Origin: Isoetes taiwanensis
Lineage: Eukaryota; Streptophyta; Lycopodiopsida; Isoetales; Isoetaceae
Length of the DNA stretch: 64,000 nucleotides
NCBI GenBank assembly: GCA_021234155.1
Contig: JAJEKV010000035.1
Location: 4,104,224-4,168,223, forward strand
Direction of reading: 5' to 3'
Shown here: positions 45,849 through 58,650 of the stretch, one piece after another
How the letters are laid out: each line of letters begins with the position of its first letter
Position numbering within the stretch: the stretch's first letter is position 1
Made by a program: the position numbers and the translations under genes
Notes under the pieces: model-generated
Databases searched by the model: none
What the model saw: only the letters and a program-made list of their open reading frames with translations
What the model was told of the DNA's origin: nothing

Positions 45849-48800
45849 TTACCCCTAAAGGTATAATCGCCAAAGTCATCGTACTCCTTCTTATCTTCCA
45901 TCAGGGGACGCGATATTCTTATACATCTTTTCATTCCCAAAACCAAATAAATGCTCTTAGCTTATAACGTTGAACTAATACATGGGTATCTAGAACCTTT
46001 GAGTATTTAAGCTCTCATTATCGGTTATTCCAATACCGTTCCAACCATCCTCGGGATGTTTTTGAATGTAACATCACCGTATATGCTAGACTTACTCTAG
46101 CTATTCTCACTGATTTAAACTTTTCTCATCTTCCTTAGTACGACGTATCTAAGATAGTCAACTCCAACCATTGGGTTAACTTGAATGCTTATCTCTGGTG
46201 AAGCATACCTAACCCAATATCTTCGTATATAAACATATCATTACGCTCATTCTTTAAACCTTGTCAAGTAATATTTCCCTCGCCTTGTACGTATATTCTA
46301 CTATCTTTTAATATGATATACCTCTGAATATCACAATTGGTTGCTACGTTGTTATTATATGATATAGTAACATGTGTCCACCAACCCTAAGTCTAGACTC
46401 CTATGTAACTTGTTGACATAGGCATCTAGCTATATTCCGACTTGCGGCCAACTTAATTCCCCAACTTGGTTATCTAGTACCGTACACATGTTGTGGTTTC
46501 GACACCACTAACCTTACTTTGCCTTCGCCTTCAAGTTCCAGTCATCACTTCCACAGGGGCACATGCCAACCTAAGTTCCTTGTGGACATGTTTCATCGCT
46601 AGTATAAGAACTCTTATCTTCATTACTTCCGTACTCATATATGTGAACTAAAAATTCTATTACACATCCTATCTTCTTTTAGTTATGTTTTACTATTAAA
46701 CGGTCCTAGTACGCATATACCAACGCGGAATTACTCCTCGGGATACACACACGATACCAAGTCCATAGCACATCCTCCTTGGAGAGATGTTCATTGGGCA
46801 CCTACCTTGTTCATACTCCAGACTTTGGTATATTCCATGTGTCATTCCCAACTCTCTATATTTGAAACGTTGTTTACAACAACTTGCAAGCACCTCTTGT
46901 CTCCCACTTGTCGTGTGGGTACATTACTTGCCTTCCTAATGTATCATTAGTTGAAGGTCAACTTTCCTTCATAGTCTGGCTTCACCAAAGATCCAACATA
47001 CCTTGCAGCTTTTCGATGGTTGCGCCTGTTCCTACCAATTGTCGTCTTCTCTTGACCTTATGTGGAAACTACGTTCCACACTATTCTCCAGTCTGTTATA
47101 CGGCATCTCGATGCTCCCAGTAGACATAACATGTGTCCATTTCCTTAATTTATACCATGCATTTGACCAATGTCATTAAGCATATCCACGTGGTTACGTG
47201 GTCTTCTTGGTCGTCTATAATCTTGCGTCTTTATTTCACGCCTCAGGAACATCAATCTCTTTACCAAACACAATATATGTGTAATTTTATAATCCATAGC
47301 TTATGGATCAACATCCTCATACGATATCATTCTAAAGTGATCTCCCTTTCATGAGCTGGGTATTTATAATCCAGTTTCCCACCTTACTATAGTACCTCTT
47401 TAACGTGGTCTACGGTAGATAATCATAAACCATTTCTCCATCAGATATATGGTGCTATATCCAGTCTCCTTCTACGTTCAATGGCAACATATATGCCGCA
47501 TGGTAAATTCATCCTCATAATTATTAGGTCCAGTGTTTCAATCGCATAATAACCATCGTTATATCAATTTTCTCCAGTATCCATCCAAAATAAGGATACC
47601 CTACCACTCCTTATTCCCATCATTCAGCACTTCTACTTCAGGTAAGAGCCCAGGACCTGCTTAACCACCATTATATAATAGCCTCAAGAAGCACCACGCA
47701 TGCTTTCTATGCTTCCGTCGTACCTGTGCCATGTCAATGTACGAATGTCTAGATATCTAATAAACGTATACATATAACTAAGGAATTAATATGTGTGCTC
47801 ATGTAGTAAAGCTCGTTTTAGTATTAGTTCGCCTTGAAATTCCGTTGGCCAACTAACCTAAGGAATCATCTATTATTCTATTTTGCAGCATTATCAGATA
47901 CAAACCTTAGATCTATGATTTTAGATGTAGCGCCACAAAGGTTTTACCCATGGTTACTTAAAGCCAACAATATAGCAATTGGAGTGTTACACCCTAGAAC
48001 TTTATTTGAAATTAAATCAACATTTAAATCAACAATGTAGTCTCACTTTTTAAGGGTCTTTAACCCTCGCATATCAGGGTCTGGCTATCAGTTACAGCTA
48101 AGTGTAAACTATGGATCGAGAGTGTGAGTGTGCAAACATTAAAGATACTCAAAATGGGGAAAGCTATTTAAACACATAGTCAAATATAATAGAAGGATAT
48201 AATTATATATGTCTTACACAAACTCCTAAGGGAATAACGAGACTAATATTAAAGTATGTGGGTCAAAATGGCAAATACAGTACAATATATAATTCTATTA
48301 AAGGGTAACTATAAATGTCAGGGGCATCTAAACACTCACGATAGCAATATATGAGTTGTTAAAATTGTAACAAAATAGGAAAACAAAAATTAGATGCAAA
48401 ATTACATTGAGCCTAGCTGTAATAAAATCACTTGCAAAGTGAAGGGACAATATAATAGATATATACACAGAAGTTAATATGATTAGAATGACTTTCTACT
48501 AAACAGTCTGAGGTTAATAACTCTGTATTATAATATAACAACAAATAGAAGTTCTTTATATCTATACCTGTCTTTAATATATAATCAGTTACCTGTATGT
48601 ATAGAAAGAATGATTTCTAAAATAAATAAACTGTGAACTCGTCACCACGAATGAAACAGTGAACTGTTCACTTTTGACAGTCCTAAGCGATGATCATGTC
48701 TGATCTATACAAGTCATTTCAAACTTAATCACTTTGAACATGACAACGTCTGTGTGATTTATAATCTCACGCTATCTCTTTAAGGAGGGGAGACTTCCTT

Positions 48801-48863
48801 CCAATGTATGATGTGTTGCCCTGCAATAAGAGTAGTCTTGATGCTGAGGACAGCATCATTTTC
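45849..48863. other. Outer element internal DNA, right part
   Basis: Pyrimidine-rich on the + strand to about 47,800, AT-rich after. No capsid, polymerase or integrase motif is seen in any frame. Sequence style matches 32,100-34,790, which fits one internal region cut by the nested element. Confidence 0.5.
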
Positions 48864-48876
48864 AAGGTGGGGAGAA
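48864..48876 (+). promoter_or_regulatory. Polypurine tract of the outer element
   Basis: AAGGTGGGGAGAA lies directly before the TGTGACG start of the 3' LTR. Confidence 0.85.
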
Positions 48877-50491
48877 TGTGACGTTCCACATATTTATACG
48901 CCTATTTAAGTATAAATACATGACACGTCACTATGAATAATTAATGGCACATTAATTATTCATAAGCTAAGGTTAGCTATGTTAATAATTAAATTATAAA
49001 GGTGGAAACCTAACCTAAAACCCTAATTCGAATTTAGGGCTTATCCTAATATTAAAAAGGGCTAAAATACCAAATTAGTTAATTAATGACATGCCACCTG
49101 GCCCAAATCGATTGGGCAAGGCAGGGTTTCCATTTTGGACACCCAAATTAGGGCTTTTGTGCCCCAATTCGAATGAGGAGCAATTGGAGATGGAGGAGGA
49201 GAGCGCCCAAGCTGTTGCTGAGCGCCCAAGCTGTTGCTGAATGCCCAAGCTGTTGGTGAACACCCAAGTTGCTGAAAGATGGAAGCGCCCCATGATAACG
49301 GATCTAGCAGAAACTCGGGTTAGTGGGTAGTCTAATTTGAGCTTCTAGGATAGCGTCTCAGTTAGTCTTCTCTGGCTACTTGTGTTAGGATTAACCCTTC
49401 TTTGATATTTGGGATGATATTTCGATTATGGAATATGCTTGGTTATAGATGGATGGATGAATCTATGATAGTATCTCTGTTAGCCTTCCGTAAAGCAGGG
49501 ATTAAAGGGGGGTAGAGACCTCTGAGCCCATGTATTGTAGTATGCTCCTAGATAGAACCCTGTATTATTCCCATTAGTTGCGGCCTGTGCACAAGAGACC
49601 ACCGAGTCATGGATGCTATGGGATTGCTTAGCACCTGGGACACAGTGGTGAAGTGGGGGTGGGGTCTTGCACGAACATACAAGGCTCCTGGGACTCCTAC
49701 AGTGGGCTAGGCCTGATAGCCAGTCACGTAGAGGGCCGAGTATGGGTCTGACACTCCCTGGGTGCAGAGGTGTGACCCATATGGGGCATCCTGTACTTTG
49801 AGTAGATTTAGGGTGAGTAAGTCGCACGCGGATGCGGGGGTCGGGGGAGCGGCACGTATTCTCTAGCTCACCCATGGAACCGCTGCGATCCCGAAGGGGA
49901 CTTCCACGACCTGCATCATCTGGACGGGGGCTTCATGAACCCCGGAGTAGGCTCGAAGGGTGATACCTTGAGTCTCAAGTCTCCTGAAGGCTATAGTGAT
50001 GCCATAGCATGATTCAACTCATCCGCAAAGTGTGCACAGTGAGGGGCGGATGGAGTGGACAACCCTAGCCGTTGTTCTCACGCCAACCAACGCCATGTCA
50101 AGATTCTCGGTCTGGCGATCTCTTGAGACCTAGCCGTCAGTCGATCCTCACTGGAGTCTGAGCCGGGGTAGAACCATGGGTTTGGGGTGTTTTCCCTAGT
50201 GTTAAATGCATATTCTTTGTTGTTGTCACTTGGATGGATGTGCCACCCCTCGTGGTGGTATTTTATGATATGATTATGCTGTGTGCTAACATTGTATTCA
50301 CGCTTCCGCGACATAGGAGCCCCATTGAAGGCGTGGGCCGAATGACCCCTCTGTGTCCTTCACTCGAGCATCTTCCTATAGATGGCCCGAGTTAGACGGA
50401 GGGCCCTGCTCGTGGCGAGTTGGTCGCCATGGGAGGGGAAAGTCCCCGTACGTATACGTCAGAGTGTCGTATATGTTCAGGGAGCGTCACA
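48877..50491 (+). repeat. 3' LTR of the outer element
   Basis: 1,615 bp. It matches 27,499-29,113 with a few indels and substitutions, for example a CAC insertion near 48,886, a small loss near 49,636 and changes near 49,825-49,925. The four-copy GCGCCCAAGCTGTTGCTGA repeat lies at 49,201-49,273. Confidence 0.95.
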
Positions 50492-50745
50492 CCACAACAT
50501 GACACGTGTGTAGACTCATTCATTGCGGGCATTTATGGCGGACAATCATGACACTTATATAATCATTTTTTTGTTCTCACACATTTTCTCCCTTCAAAAT
50601 TACTTGGACGAGACTCGTATACATGCTTATTTATTGGGGAGGATCTCGTGACGTCGACATCTCATTTATTACAAAGGATTTTGTGACGTCGACCTTTAGG
50701 CATTAATTGAAGCCGATGAACTGATTTATTGCAGAAGATTTACAC
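50492..50745 (+). repeat. 256-bp repeat unit, right copy
   Basis: It continues the unit seen at 27,238-27,493, starting with the CCACA duplication and again ending GCAGAAGATTTACAC. It shows the state of the second tandem unit, with a few substitutions. Confidence 0.85.
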
Positions 50746-52147
50746 GCCATGCCACTACCAGGATTTGAAAGCCTTGTTTCCTTCACGGTTTCTCTTCTTG
50801 GGAGTGATTTCGCAAGATCTCAGATGTTCTACTTAATTCAAGCAAAAGATATATTGTTTTTCAGAATTGACAGCGGTATTTTGAAGTGGATTCAACTTGG
50901 ATCTAACAAAGATCTAGTCGGATCTAGCTTGGATCAAAGTGGAACTGCCATGCCTGTAAATTGTTTCGTGCAAATCTAAGCTTAAAATTGAAGCATTTAA
51001 AGATTGATCCTTCAGGCGGATCTGGCTACAATTGCCTGCTTGGCGACGCGCTGGAGTTCGCTTTGCCAGCTGGCGACGCTCTGGCGATTCACTGCATCAA
51101 ACACCTTCCAGGTAGAAGAGCCAGAGCAAGCAAAAATAGCAGCCTGTGATATAATTCGACACCCTGTAGCTACTTCGTACACCAACATAGGCATGAGCAA
51201 TGTAATTACTTTAACTTTCACATGTCTAGAACTGGTATTGTTTCAACTTAACAATATTTGGTGGAGAGAAATGTTTGCGGCGGCCTTGGTCGCCACGATA
51301 AATTTCTTGTAAGATAACCATAAAACCATGAGAAACCATAAAATAACTGTGAGGCATCCATAAATATGAAGTGCAACTCCGCTTCTATGCCTCATGTGTA
51401 CACACCTTCCGAGCCAGGTAACACGACGAAACACCCTCCGAGTCAGGTAACACCCTCATGTGTACACACCCTCCGAGCCTGAGTCCAACGCTAGGGGACC
51501 ACTTCCAAGCCAGGTAACACAACGAAAGACCCTCACCGGGATGACAATGCACGATGTCAAGAACAAGAACAACTGCGAGTCCAAGCCTTCGCAAATGGAC
51601 TCCGGTCCCGGAGGATATGCACTTATACATCAACCAATAACTTAGCACATGTCCCACATGTCAGAGTTTAAACCATATTTACCATCATGGTGCAAGAATC
51701 CAGTGTCACATTTCACATGCATTTCTCATGCATATATACCAAGGACAACATAGAGCAATGCCAACACTTGCAATGATATCATAGAGATCTAATCACATTC
51801 ATGTGCTACCATGTCATGAGGGCATGAAAGAACATGCCTCCGAGTGCTTGCCAATGTCAACCCATGCTGGAGGGGTCTGAATAAGGAAGACTAGCCCCAC
51901 AGTATTATGGCTTCTTTGTTGCAGATTGGAGGCCAAATAAATATATGCAGTGGTATATTTAACTTGTGGCCAGGTAACTTCTAACCTTTGCCTGAGTATT
52001 GTAGCCTAAAAAGAGGCTGCAATCATCATACTACAGGCTGACAGAAAGTAGATGTGTTTGTGAGAAGTGACCAACAGAATATGAATTATTGATTGGGATG
52101 TAATTTAAGATTGGAAATCAGTCTCTTTACGTGGATTACAAACGTAC
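50746..52147. repeat. Unassigned region with short tandem units
   Basis: Around 51,398-51,530 a motif CACCCTCCGAGCCAGGTAAC occurs about four times in diverged form (CCTTCCGAGCCAGG, CCTCCGAGTCAGG, CCTCCGAGCCTGAG, CTTCCAAGCCAGG). No gene match. A 76-codon ORF at 50,749 has no recognised similarity. Confidence 0.45.
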
Positions 52148-52329
52148 AGGAACTTTGAAAGCGCTTTGATAAGCCCAACCTGCAATATGACCAGGTGTGT
52201 TGATAATAATGATTTCAAAGGTAAAATGTTTTGTATGGCATGTGCTAACTTTGCTACTGTTAGATACGAGATAAATTTATGTCTTTGAAGAAGGCTGCTA
52301 GGGCGGACACGGTCTTAGAAGCAAAAGAG
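52148..52329 (+). pseudogene. Two possible exons of an unknown host gene
   Basis: An exon-like stretch ends RFDKPNLQYDQ before GTGTGTTG (52,190). After a 73-base intron ending ACTGTTAG, a second exon at 52,264-52,329 reads IRDKFMSLKKAARADTVLEA and ends before GTATTTAT. Both junctions are phase 0. The left piece resembles the FxRPNLxY word of RecQ-type helicases, but an in-frame TGA just upstream argues for decay or a wrong left boundary. No flanking exons were found. Confidence 0.3.
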
Positions 52330-53435
52330 GTATTTATTCATGTGCTTATCACCCTTGATTGTTGCTTCTTTGCTATCACAATGCTTTTATAATGCATAAA
52401 TGTTAGTAGTGCCTTTTTAGCAGGTACGCATATTTAATTAGCTGGATTTCTGTATCTTCCTTTCTGTCTCGTGATTTTTTGTATCTAGTCTAAGTTTTGA
52501 CATGGTGTCAAACCCCAGGGCACTTGAGAATTTGATTAATCCGAGAAGAAGTAAAATTGGGTGTTATACTAACTTTATGCAATAGTATCTAAACATAACA
52601 TCTCTAGATATACCATCTAACAAGAGCACATAGAAAGTCCATAGTATTTCCTAAAAGCGATGCTTCCTTGGAACCACTCCCTCTATAAAGAACACAATAT
52701 CTCACGATGAATGCAATGCCATACGAATACAATGCCCTTATAATAATTCTCCCATAAGGAACACAACTTCGTTAGATAACCACTCTCCATTAGCTATTTT
52801 AAATTTCCATTCCTAGGATGGGTTCTATAATACAACTAGTTGCCAGTGAAGTGGTGTTCTCATTGAGCCTTGTAAAATCATTGAGTACAAATTGATTCCC
52901 CTACCAGGGATAGAAAATTTGAAAATTCTTGAAAATCAAATGCTCTGAAACTAGACAATCATCGAGAGCATGACGAAACTAAAGAATATAAGATCGAAGA
53001 TGTTTTATCTGCCACTTAGTCTATGCAAAGTTGAGAAAACTAATGACCTATTCTCATCAGGATGAAAAACCCGCCTTTCCTGGGAAAACCCTAATGAGAA
53101 ATGGTCGCCAACGCCTCAAGAAATGATAGTGGCGCCTCAATCGAAATAGAGAAAACTTGAAAATGTTGCGTCAAGCAAATAGTTGAAGAATGACCCCACA
53201 CACTTTGACAACCACGAGACCTTAAAAATAACCAGCAAAGTCAATGCTGAAAGAAAAATAACTTGTTAGGGAGTTAGATGCCTTAGGCAAGAATGCGCTA
53301 GCTGCACAATATAAAAAACGTAAATATAGTAAGACTGAGGCCTCGTGGCCCACGCCCGAAAAAGTACAACAAACCACCAATCGTGAACCATTCACTAATG
53401 ACCGCTATGGAAAAACATCCGATTAGTGTTGCCTT
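52330..53435. other. Unassigned AT-rich region
   Basis: No gene, repeat family or hairpin recognised. Confidence 0.4.
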
Positions 53436-53566
53436 GGTTGGAGGCTACAAAGTGCCAAGTCAAGAAAAATGAATAATAAATACACTCCGGAGACTACAAT
53501 GCCACGTCGAGAAAAAATGAATAACAAATACTGTCTCGGAGGCTACGGTGCTACGTCGAGAAAATG
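53436..53566. repeat. Three-copy tandem repeat
   Basis: A unit of about 55 bases, GGAGGCTACAATGCCACGTC followed by GAGAAAAATGAATAATAAAT, occurs almost three times with drift. Confidence 0.7.
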
Positions 53567-53676
53567 AGATTATGCAGAAACATTGGAGGCCATTGGGTCA
53601 CAACATAGAGTGAACCAAAGACATTATGTAGACAATCCAAAAAATTGTAAACACGACCAACAAGCTCTACTATGAC

Positions 53677-53677
<1 letters not shown>

Positions 53678-53708
<31 letters not shown>

Positions 53709-53930
53709 GGGGGGGTAAAGCTAACATAGCGTAAATAAAGAGAGTTCAAGAGAACGCCAATGACTAGAAATGAGAAAAGAGGCACAATAAATAGGAGATG
53801 CGAGAAAGGACGTCCCCATCCAGGAATGTTTGGTTCTATTGCTATCGCAATAGAACCATGGCATTCTATAGAAATAACCATTCCTTAGCTGATGCATTAT
53901 TTTTACCAACCCCTTGGGCTTCATTCATGT
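53678..53930 (-). mobile_element. Retroposon-like tail: T30-G8 run with a hairpin
   Basis: Thirty T (53,678-53,707) followed by eight G read on the - strand as an 8-C run and a 30-A tail, as expected for the 3' end of a poly(A)-tailed retroposon. Next to it, 53,820-53,867 forms a hairpin: GGTTCTATTGC and GCAATAGAACC around TATC, extended by GAATG and CATTC. The body of the retroposon is not identified. Confidence 0.5.
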
Positions 53931-54879
53931 CAGATCATACCCAGAAGCCCCAATAAGTTTGCTGGACATTCCTTCTCAAAGAGAAGCAAATACTTACATA
54001 TTACTTTAACATATTTCTCTTAATTATGTTAATATGCCATATTTGTTCAATTATTTCTTTAGTATAGTGGAATCACAACTTTTAAGTTTCCACTCACTAT
54101 CTTCCCATTCTATTTGAGCCAACAACAAAATTCCAAAGGGCCCTTGCTCTATATCTCTACTTACTTTGGCATAGAAGCACATGCTTCGTAATCAATGCTC
54201 AAGCCTATCTTTTTTATTAGTTTCTTGTAACCAAGTCCTATCTTTGAATCCTCATAAACTCAATACTTATGTCGTTCTCTTGAGGGGTCTAATGGTAATG
54301 ACTATATCATACCAACTCTATGTAGACACCTCCTCTTAATATAGTCTCTTCCCTCCCCCCCCCCCTTTCCGCAATTAGATATAACAATCCATGTTCTCTT
54401 AATTTGCCATTTTTATCCATAACTCTATTCTTAACTATTGAGTTTGTTTACCTTTAAAGTAGCTACTACAAGCTTCGTAAGCCCGATCCATCTTGATTCT
54501 CAAGGATCTCAAAGATCGATCATGATCGTTTACAATTTTCAATTTCTAGGTTATTTCTCAACTTCATATTTATTTAACTATTATATCCCTTACGTTACGA
54601 CTTCCATTTTGCATGCGTCTAATGATCTCAAATCCAATCCTACAACCGATGCCATCATGCCAGAGTAATTCCAAAGCCACAAATTGGCGCACCTCTCTAC
54701 TTATATAGTACAAACCTGCCATAATAGCTGCAATCCTGAAAGCTATTCCAGATTGTCACGATTAATTCTTACTTGTTCTTATGTTCCACTGTGGTGATTA
54801 TTATTCGATACTCATCAGATTCCTTTGATACTTTTAATTCATATGCTCAGATCTTAATCAAACTCATGGCATGATTCTC
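53931..54879. other. Unassigned AT-rich region
   Basis: No gene match. A C-run lies at 54,354-54,364. Confidence 0.4.
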
Positions 54880-55145
54880 TCTTTTCTTTTCTTTTGAAGG
54901 TAAGAGTATACTTTATTATAGGATGGTACAATATACAGTGAGCCCCCATAATGGGATAGATAAAAAGTTACATCAAATGTTGCTTGTCCATTGAGCCTTA
55001 GGTGTGTGTACTACTGGAAATACTTACTCTTCTTCTCCACATGTAGATACTATAAAGAAATATCGCCATCTTCTCCACAGAGGCGGATACTGTAGGGTGG
55101 GCATAACTCGTTTCCACACACCACAAGCTAAAGAACCAAAGATAC

Positions 55146-57359
55146 TTAGTTACCAAGAGTACGGTCCCCATTGTCTGTGGGAAGTCGACCATCATCATGT
55201 AACCACTGACATCTGAAGTAGCTATAAAATCCATGCAATTTGCCAACTCTGCCCAGGTCTTTATTGTATGCCACCTCCATCTTTCTATGGTGGGACAAGG
55301 CCATAAGAGCCACTTCCATGTTGAAGATGTTCTTTAACTTAGTCACTGAAGTTGCATGCCCCCCTAATGCCACATCACATCGATGTCTCCATATCACCCA
55401 AAGTGCCACATTAACCATGGAGGCAGTAATGATGCACCTATTAGCTTTGATAAGCAGTTCTGGCCAGGCAAGATGAACAAATTCAATCCCTAGAATCGGG
55501 AACACCCAGCACCAGAATTCGTAGATCATGGAACAAATAAAGGGATGCCTGAGAGATTCGCATGAGTGGCATCCCAGAGGGCATATATCATCAGTCACAA
55601 TCCCTTTACGAAGTAACACTTTTTTAGTACTGAGACCCCCTTGAAGTGCGGTCTACCTAAAGAATTGAAGTTTCTTAGAGCAGATAGATTTCCATGAATT
55701 AGATAGGAGAAGCTTAGCAACTACTATTATTACTCCAGCCTCATCTCTGCTATTAGTGGAGCTTCGACACCACACAAGGCACGATAAATACTGGACACAC
55801 TGTACTTTTCTTTCCTTGTTCAGCACCATGTCTCCTTAGGACCCGGCATACACGCACACTTTTTGACATTTCTCAGGATCTTTGCAGCACCTTTCTATCT
55901 CCTTCCCCTGCCCTTCGAATCATACGCTTGAAGTTAGTCCAGGAGGTCCATCTGCCATTCTCCCATAAATGCTGTAGATATTGCGCTTCCTGTTCTTTCC
56001 ACTTCATAAATATACGGGGATGGACCAAGGCCAAAGGGAGACCTTCATTATTCCAAACATATATGTTCCAAAGGATACTGAAATTCCCAGTCCTTGGTAG
56101 AAACATTGGATGGGGAGCATATGGTTATTGCCTCCTTCCAAGCCTAAAGTATTCTTCTCATTATAGGGGAAGTACCTGGAGCCACTTTAAAATCATAAAA
56201 GAAGGGCCCCAGCTCGTCTTTAGGAAGAGATGACTTACCTTTGATCTTACATTGATTGAGCCAGTGTTTAACAAATACCATGGTGGGGATGAGTCATCTT
56301 GAAGTACATGCCAATCAAATTTGACTGCAAGTGCTTGTGCATGTATAAAAGGATCTCTACAACATAGTCCCCCATCTTTCTTGTCTCTACATAGCTCTGA
56401 ACATGCTACTTTGGCGATACCATCCCAAATGAACTTCCTAATAATGACATGTATCTGATTGTATATACTCTTTTGAGCCATCATCACTGATGAGAAATAA
56501 ATATGGAAGGATGCAAAAGACAGCATTAGCAACAGTGACTCTGCCTGCGACTGATAAACCTTTAGCAGAACACAACCCCATTTTTTTCCTGAGCATGTCC
56601 AATATTGGAGGCCATCCTTTCATGCTATCCGAGAGAGATAGTGGTAGACCTAGAAGCTTAACTACCTCACCTGTTACCACCACTGAAAAACCAAGTTCTT
56701 CAGCACGAGGATCAATATCCCCATCCAAGGCCCATAGAATAGAACATTTGTTTGCATTGAGCTCAATACCAGAGATATCCTTAAAGGCAACTAGAATATC
56801 ATGAAAGGATTGGAAGCTATTGTCATCAAACCTGAGGATCATGAAGGTATCGTCTGCATACTGCATAATCGTAAGCTTCCCACTTTGACCCAGATAGTCC
56901 AGACATGGCACCTTCCTCCACTTTGAAGTTCACCATTTTTGTAAGAAGGTTAGCCATTTTAACAAAGAGGTAAGGAGCTAACGACATCCTCGCCATATTC
57001 CTTTCCTGAGGTGAAATAGGCCTGAAGGCTCACCATTAACGAGCGCCGAGGCAGAGATGAGCTTGTTCATGCCCATAAGAGAGATTGATGAACTCACTCT
57101 GGAATCCCATATACTTCATAGTCTCTTGCAAACCTTCCCATCTAAGGGAGTCATAGGCCTTCTGGAAATCCGTCTTTACAAGAACACAGTTCTGCTTTGA
57201 GTATCTGCACCGATGCAACACTTCCCTAGCTGCAATATAATTATCAAGAATGTACCTGCCAGACAGGAATGCTGACTGTTCTCTACCAATTATCCTGCTT
57301 AGAATAGGCTTTCCGTAATGACCTTGTACATAACATTGGTCAAAGCAATAGGTCTCCAT
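55146..57359 (-). pseudogene. LINE C reverse transcriptase and zinc region
   Basis: Blocks in order are GREQSAFLSGRYILDNYIAA, VLVKTDFQKAYDSLRWEGL (first catalytic Asp), then QYADDTFMILRF (YADD active site) near 56,855, VVKLLGLPLSLSDSMKGWPP, and at 55,619-55,520 MLLRKGIVTDDICPLGCHSC, the C-terminal zinc region of plant LINEs. The QGDPLSP block near 57,000 is lost. Frameshifts occur near 56,440 and 57,030. Confidence 0.88.
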
Positions 57360-57699
57360 TCACCAAGCGACACAGGTCCTGGTACTTTAGGTATAAGGGT
57401 GATGAACCCAGCAGCCAATGTGGGGTGTAGAGTAGAGGAAGACTATGCATCTCTTATTGCCTTCACCAAATCGGGCCTCAAAATGTCCCAGAATTCCACA
57501 AAAGTTTCAGGAGGAAAATCGTCTGGATCAGGAGACTTACTTGAGGCCAAAGGAGGACAAAGTTTTATAAATCTCTTTATATTCAAAGTACCGCATCAAG
57601 CTCTGATTCTCATCTTGTGTAACTTTGTCCGACCAATCAACCTTGGTCATCCATTGCAAGATCTGAGCTTGAAATGGCAACGGTCTAGGATCTTCCATA

Positions 57700-58650
57700 A
57701 ATTAATTTTGGAAGTGGTCTCTTATGAATGTCTTGATCTCTTCTTGATCATCTAGTGTAGATTGTCTATTGTCTCTTCTAGTTGAGGTAACTATTTTTTG
57801 CCAGTCTTGCCCCTGCCATTGTGAAAAAGCATTTAGAATTCTCAGATTCAAGCTCGATATACCACTTTGTTTTAGAGCTTGCTTCTTCCTCCTCAATAGC
57901 TTTGGCTTTTCCTTCAAGTTTCTCTTCCATGCACTACTTTTCCAGGTCATGTGGATGATTTGGGAGTTCTTGCTTGACCTCCCTTAGAAGATTATAATCA
58001 ACATCCTTTTTTTTACTTTTTTGTATCCAAGCTTTCATACTAGGGAGACCATTAGGCTTTGGTAGCGAGGCCAGGAATGCCCTGAATGGTTTGCAAAATG
58101 CCTCCTTTCCTAACTATGATGTATTGAATTTGAATGGAACATTACCTTGCTTCCTGATAGAGGGGACATTTTCTAGGACGAGCTTCTGTGGTACATGATC
58201 TGAGTAGAATGCAAGCTAGCTTCCAACATAACATTTATCCATGAAACAAGCTGATTTCCAACATTGTTTAAGAGGGAGTTCCAAGCAACTTCTTCCTCCT
58301 CCTGTAGATTCCTGTGTAATCCTATTTTTTGGTCCCAAACATCTGTCATATTCAAATCCCCACCAAGAATTCAGTTCTCAACCCCCTTGCCATGCTGAAT
58401 TATCCAACCTTCCATCTCCTTCCACATTACTGCTCTTTCTGCGAGTACATTAGATGCATATACATTGAGGAGTCCCCACTGATATTCCATTGTTTCAAAT
58501 ACTATGGCCTGCCAACTGCCATCTCTCCCAACATACTGATACTTCTGTAAATGTCCTTTCCATATCATACATATGCCTCCTTTAGTGCCTCGGGCAGCAT
58601 AGCTAAAAGACGAGTATTCACATTTCACCCAACTCCCAATGGACATGGCT
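57700..58650 (-). pseudogene. LINE C endonuclease region
   Basis: The - strand at 58,646-58,371 gives SIGSWVKCEYSSFSYAARGT and GGICMIWKGHLQKYQYVG then WGLLNVYASNVLAERAVMWK, which match the middle of L1-type endonucleases (the GG.xxxW and NVYAP blocks). The catalytic ends are not intact. From 57,950 to 57,700 the helical linker to RT follows (RRKKQALKQSGISSLNLRIL). Confidence 0.8.

Larger units (their letters stand above)
27499..50491 (+). mobile_element. Outer LTR retrotransposon, 22,993 bp, no visible gag-pol
   Basis: Two direct LTRs (27,499-29,113 and 48,877-50,491, both 1,615 bp) start TGTGACG and end CGTCACA, flanked by the 5-base duplication CCACA (27,494-27,498 and 50,492-50,496). A tRNA-Met primer site follows the left LTR and a polypurine tract precedes the right one. 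The LTRs appear almost identical, so insertion is fairly recent. After removing the nested element the internal region is about 8.7 kb, and I recognise no capsid, RT or integrase. It is therefore probably a non-autonomous, large non-coding type that needs proteins from another element. Confidence 0.93.
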
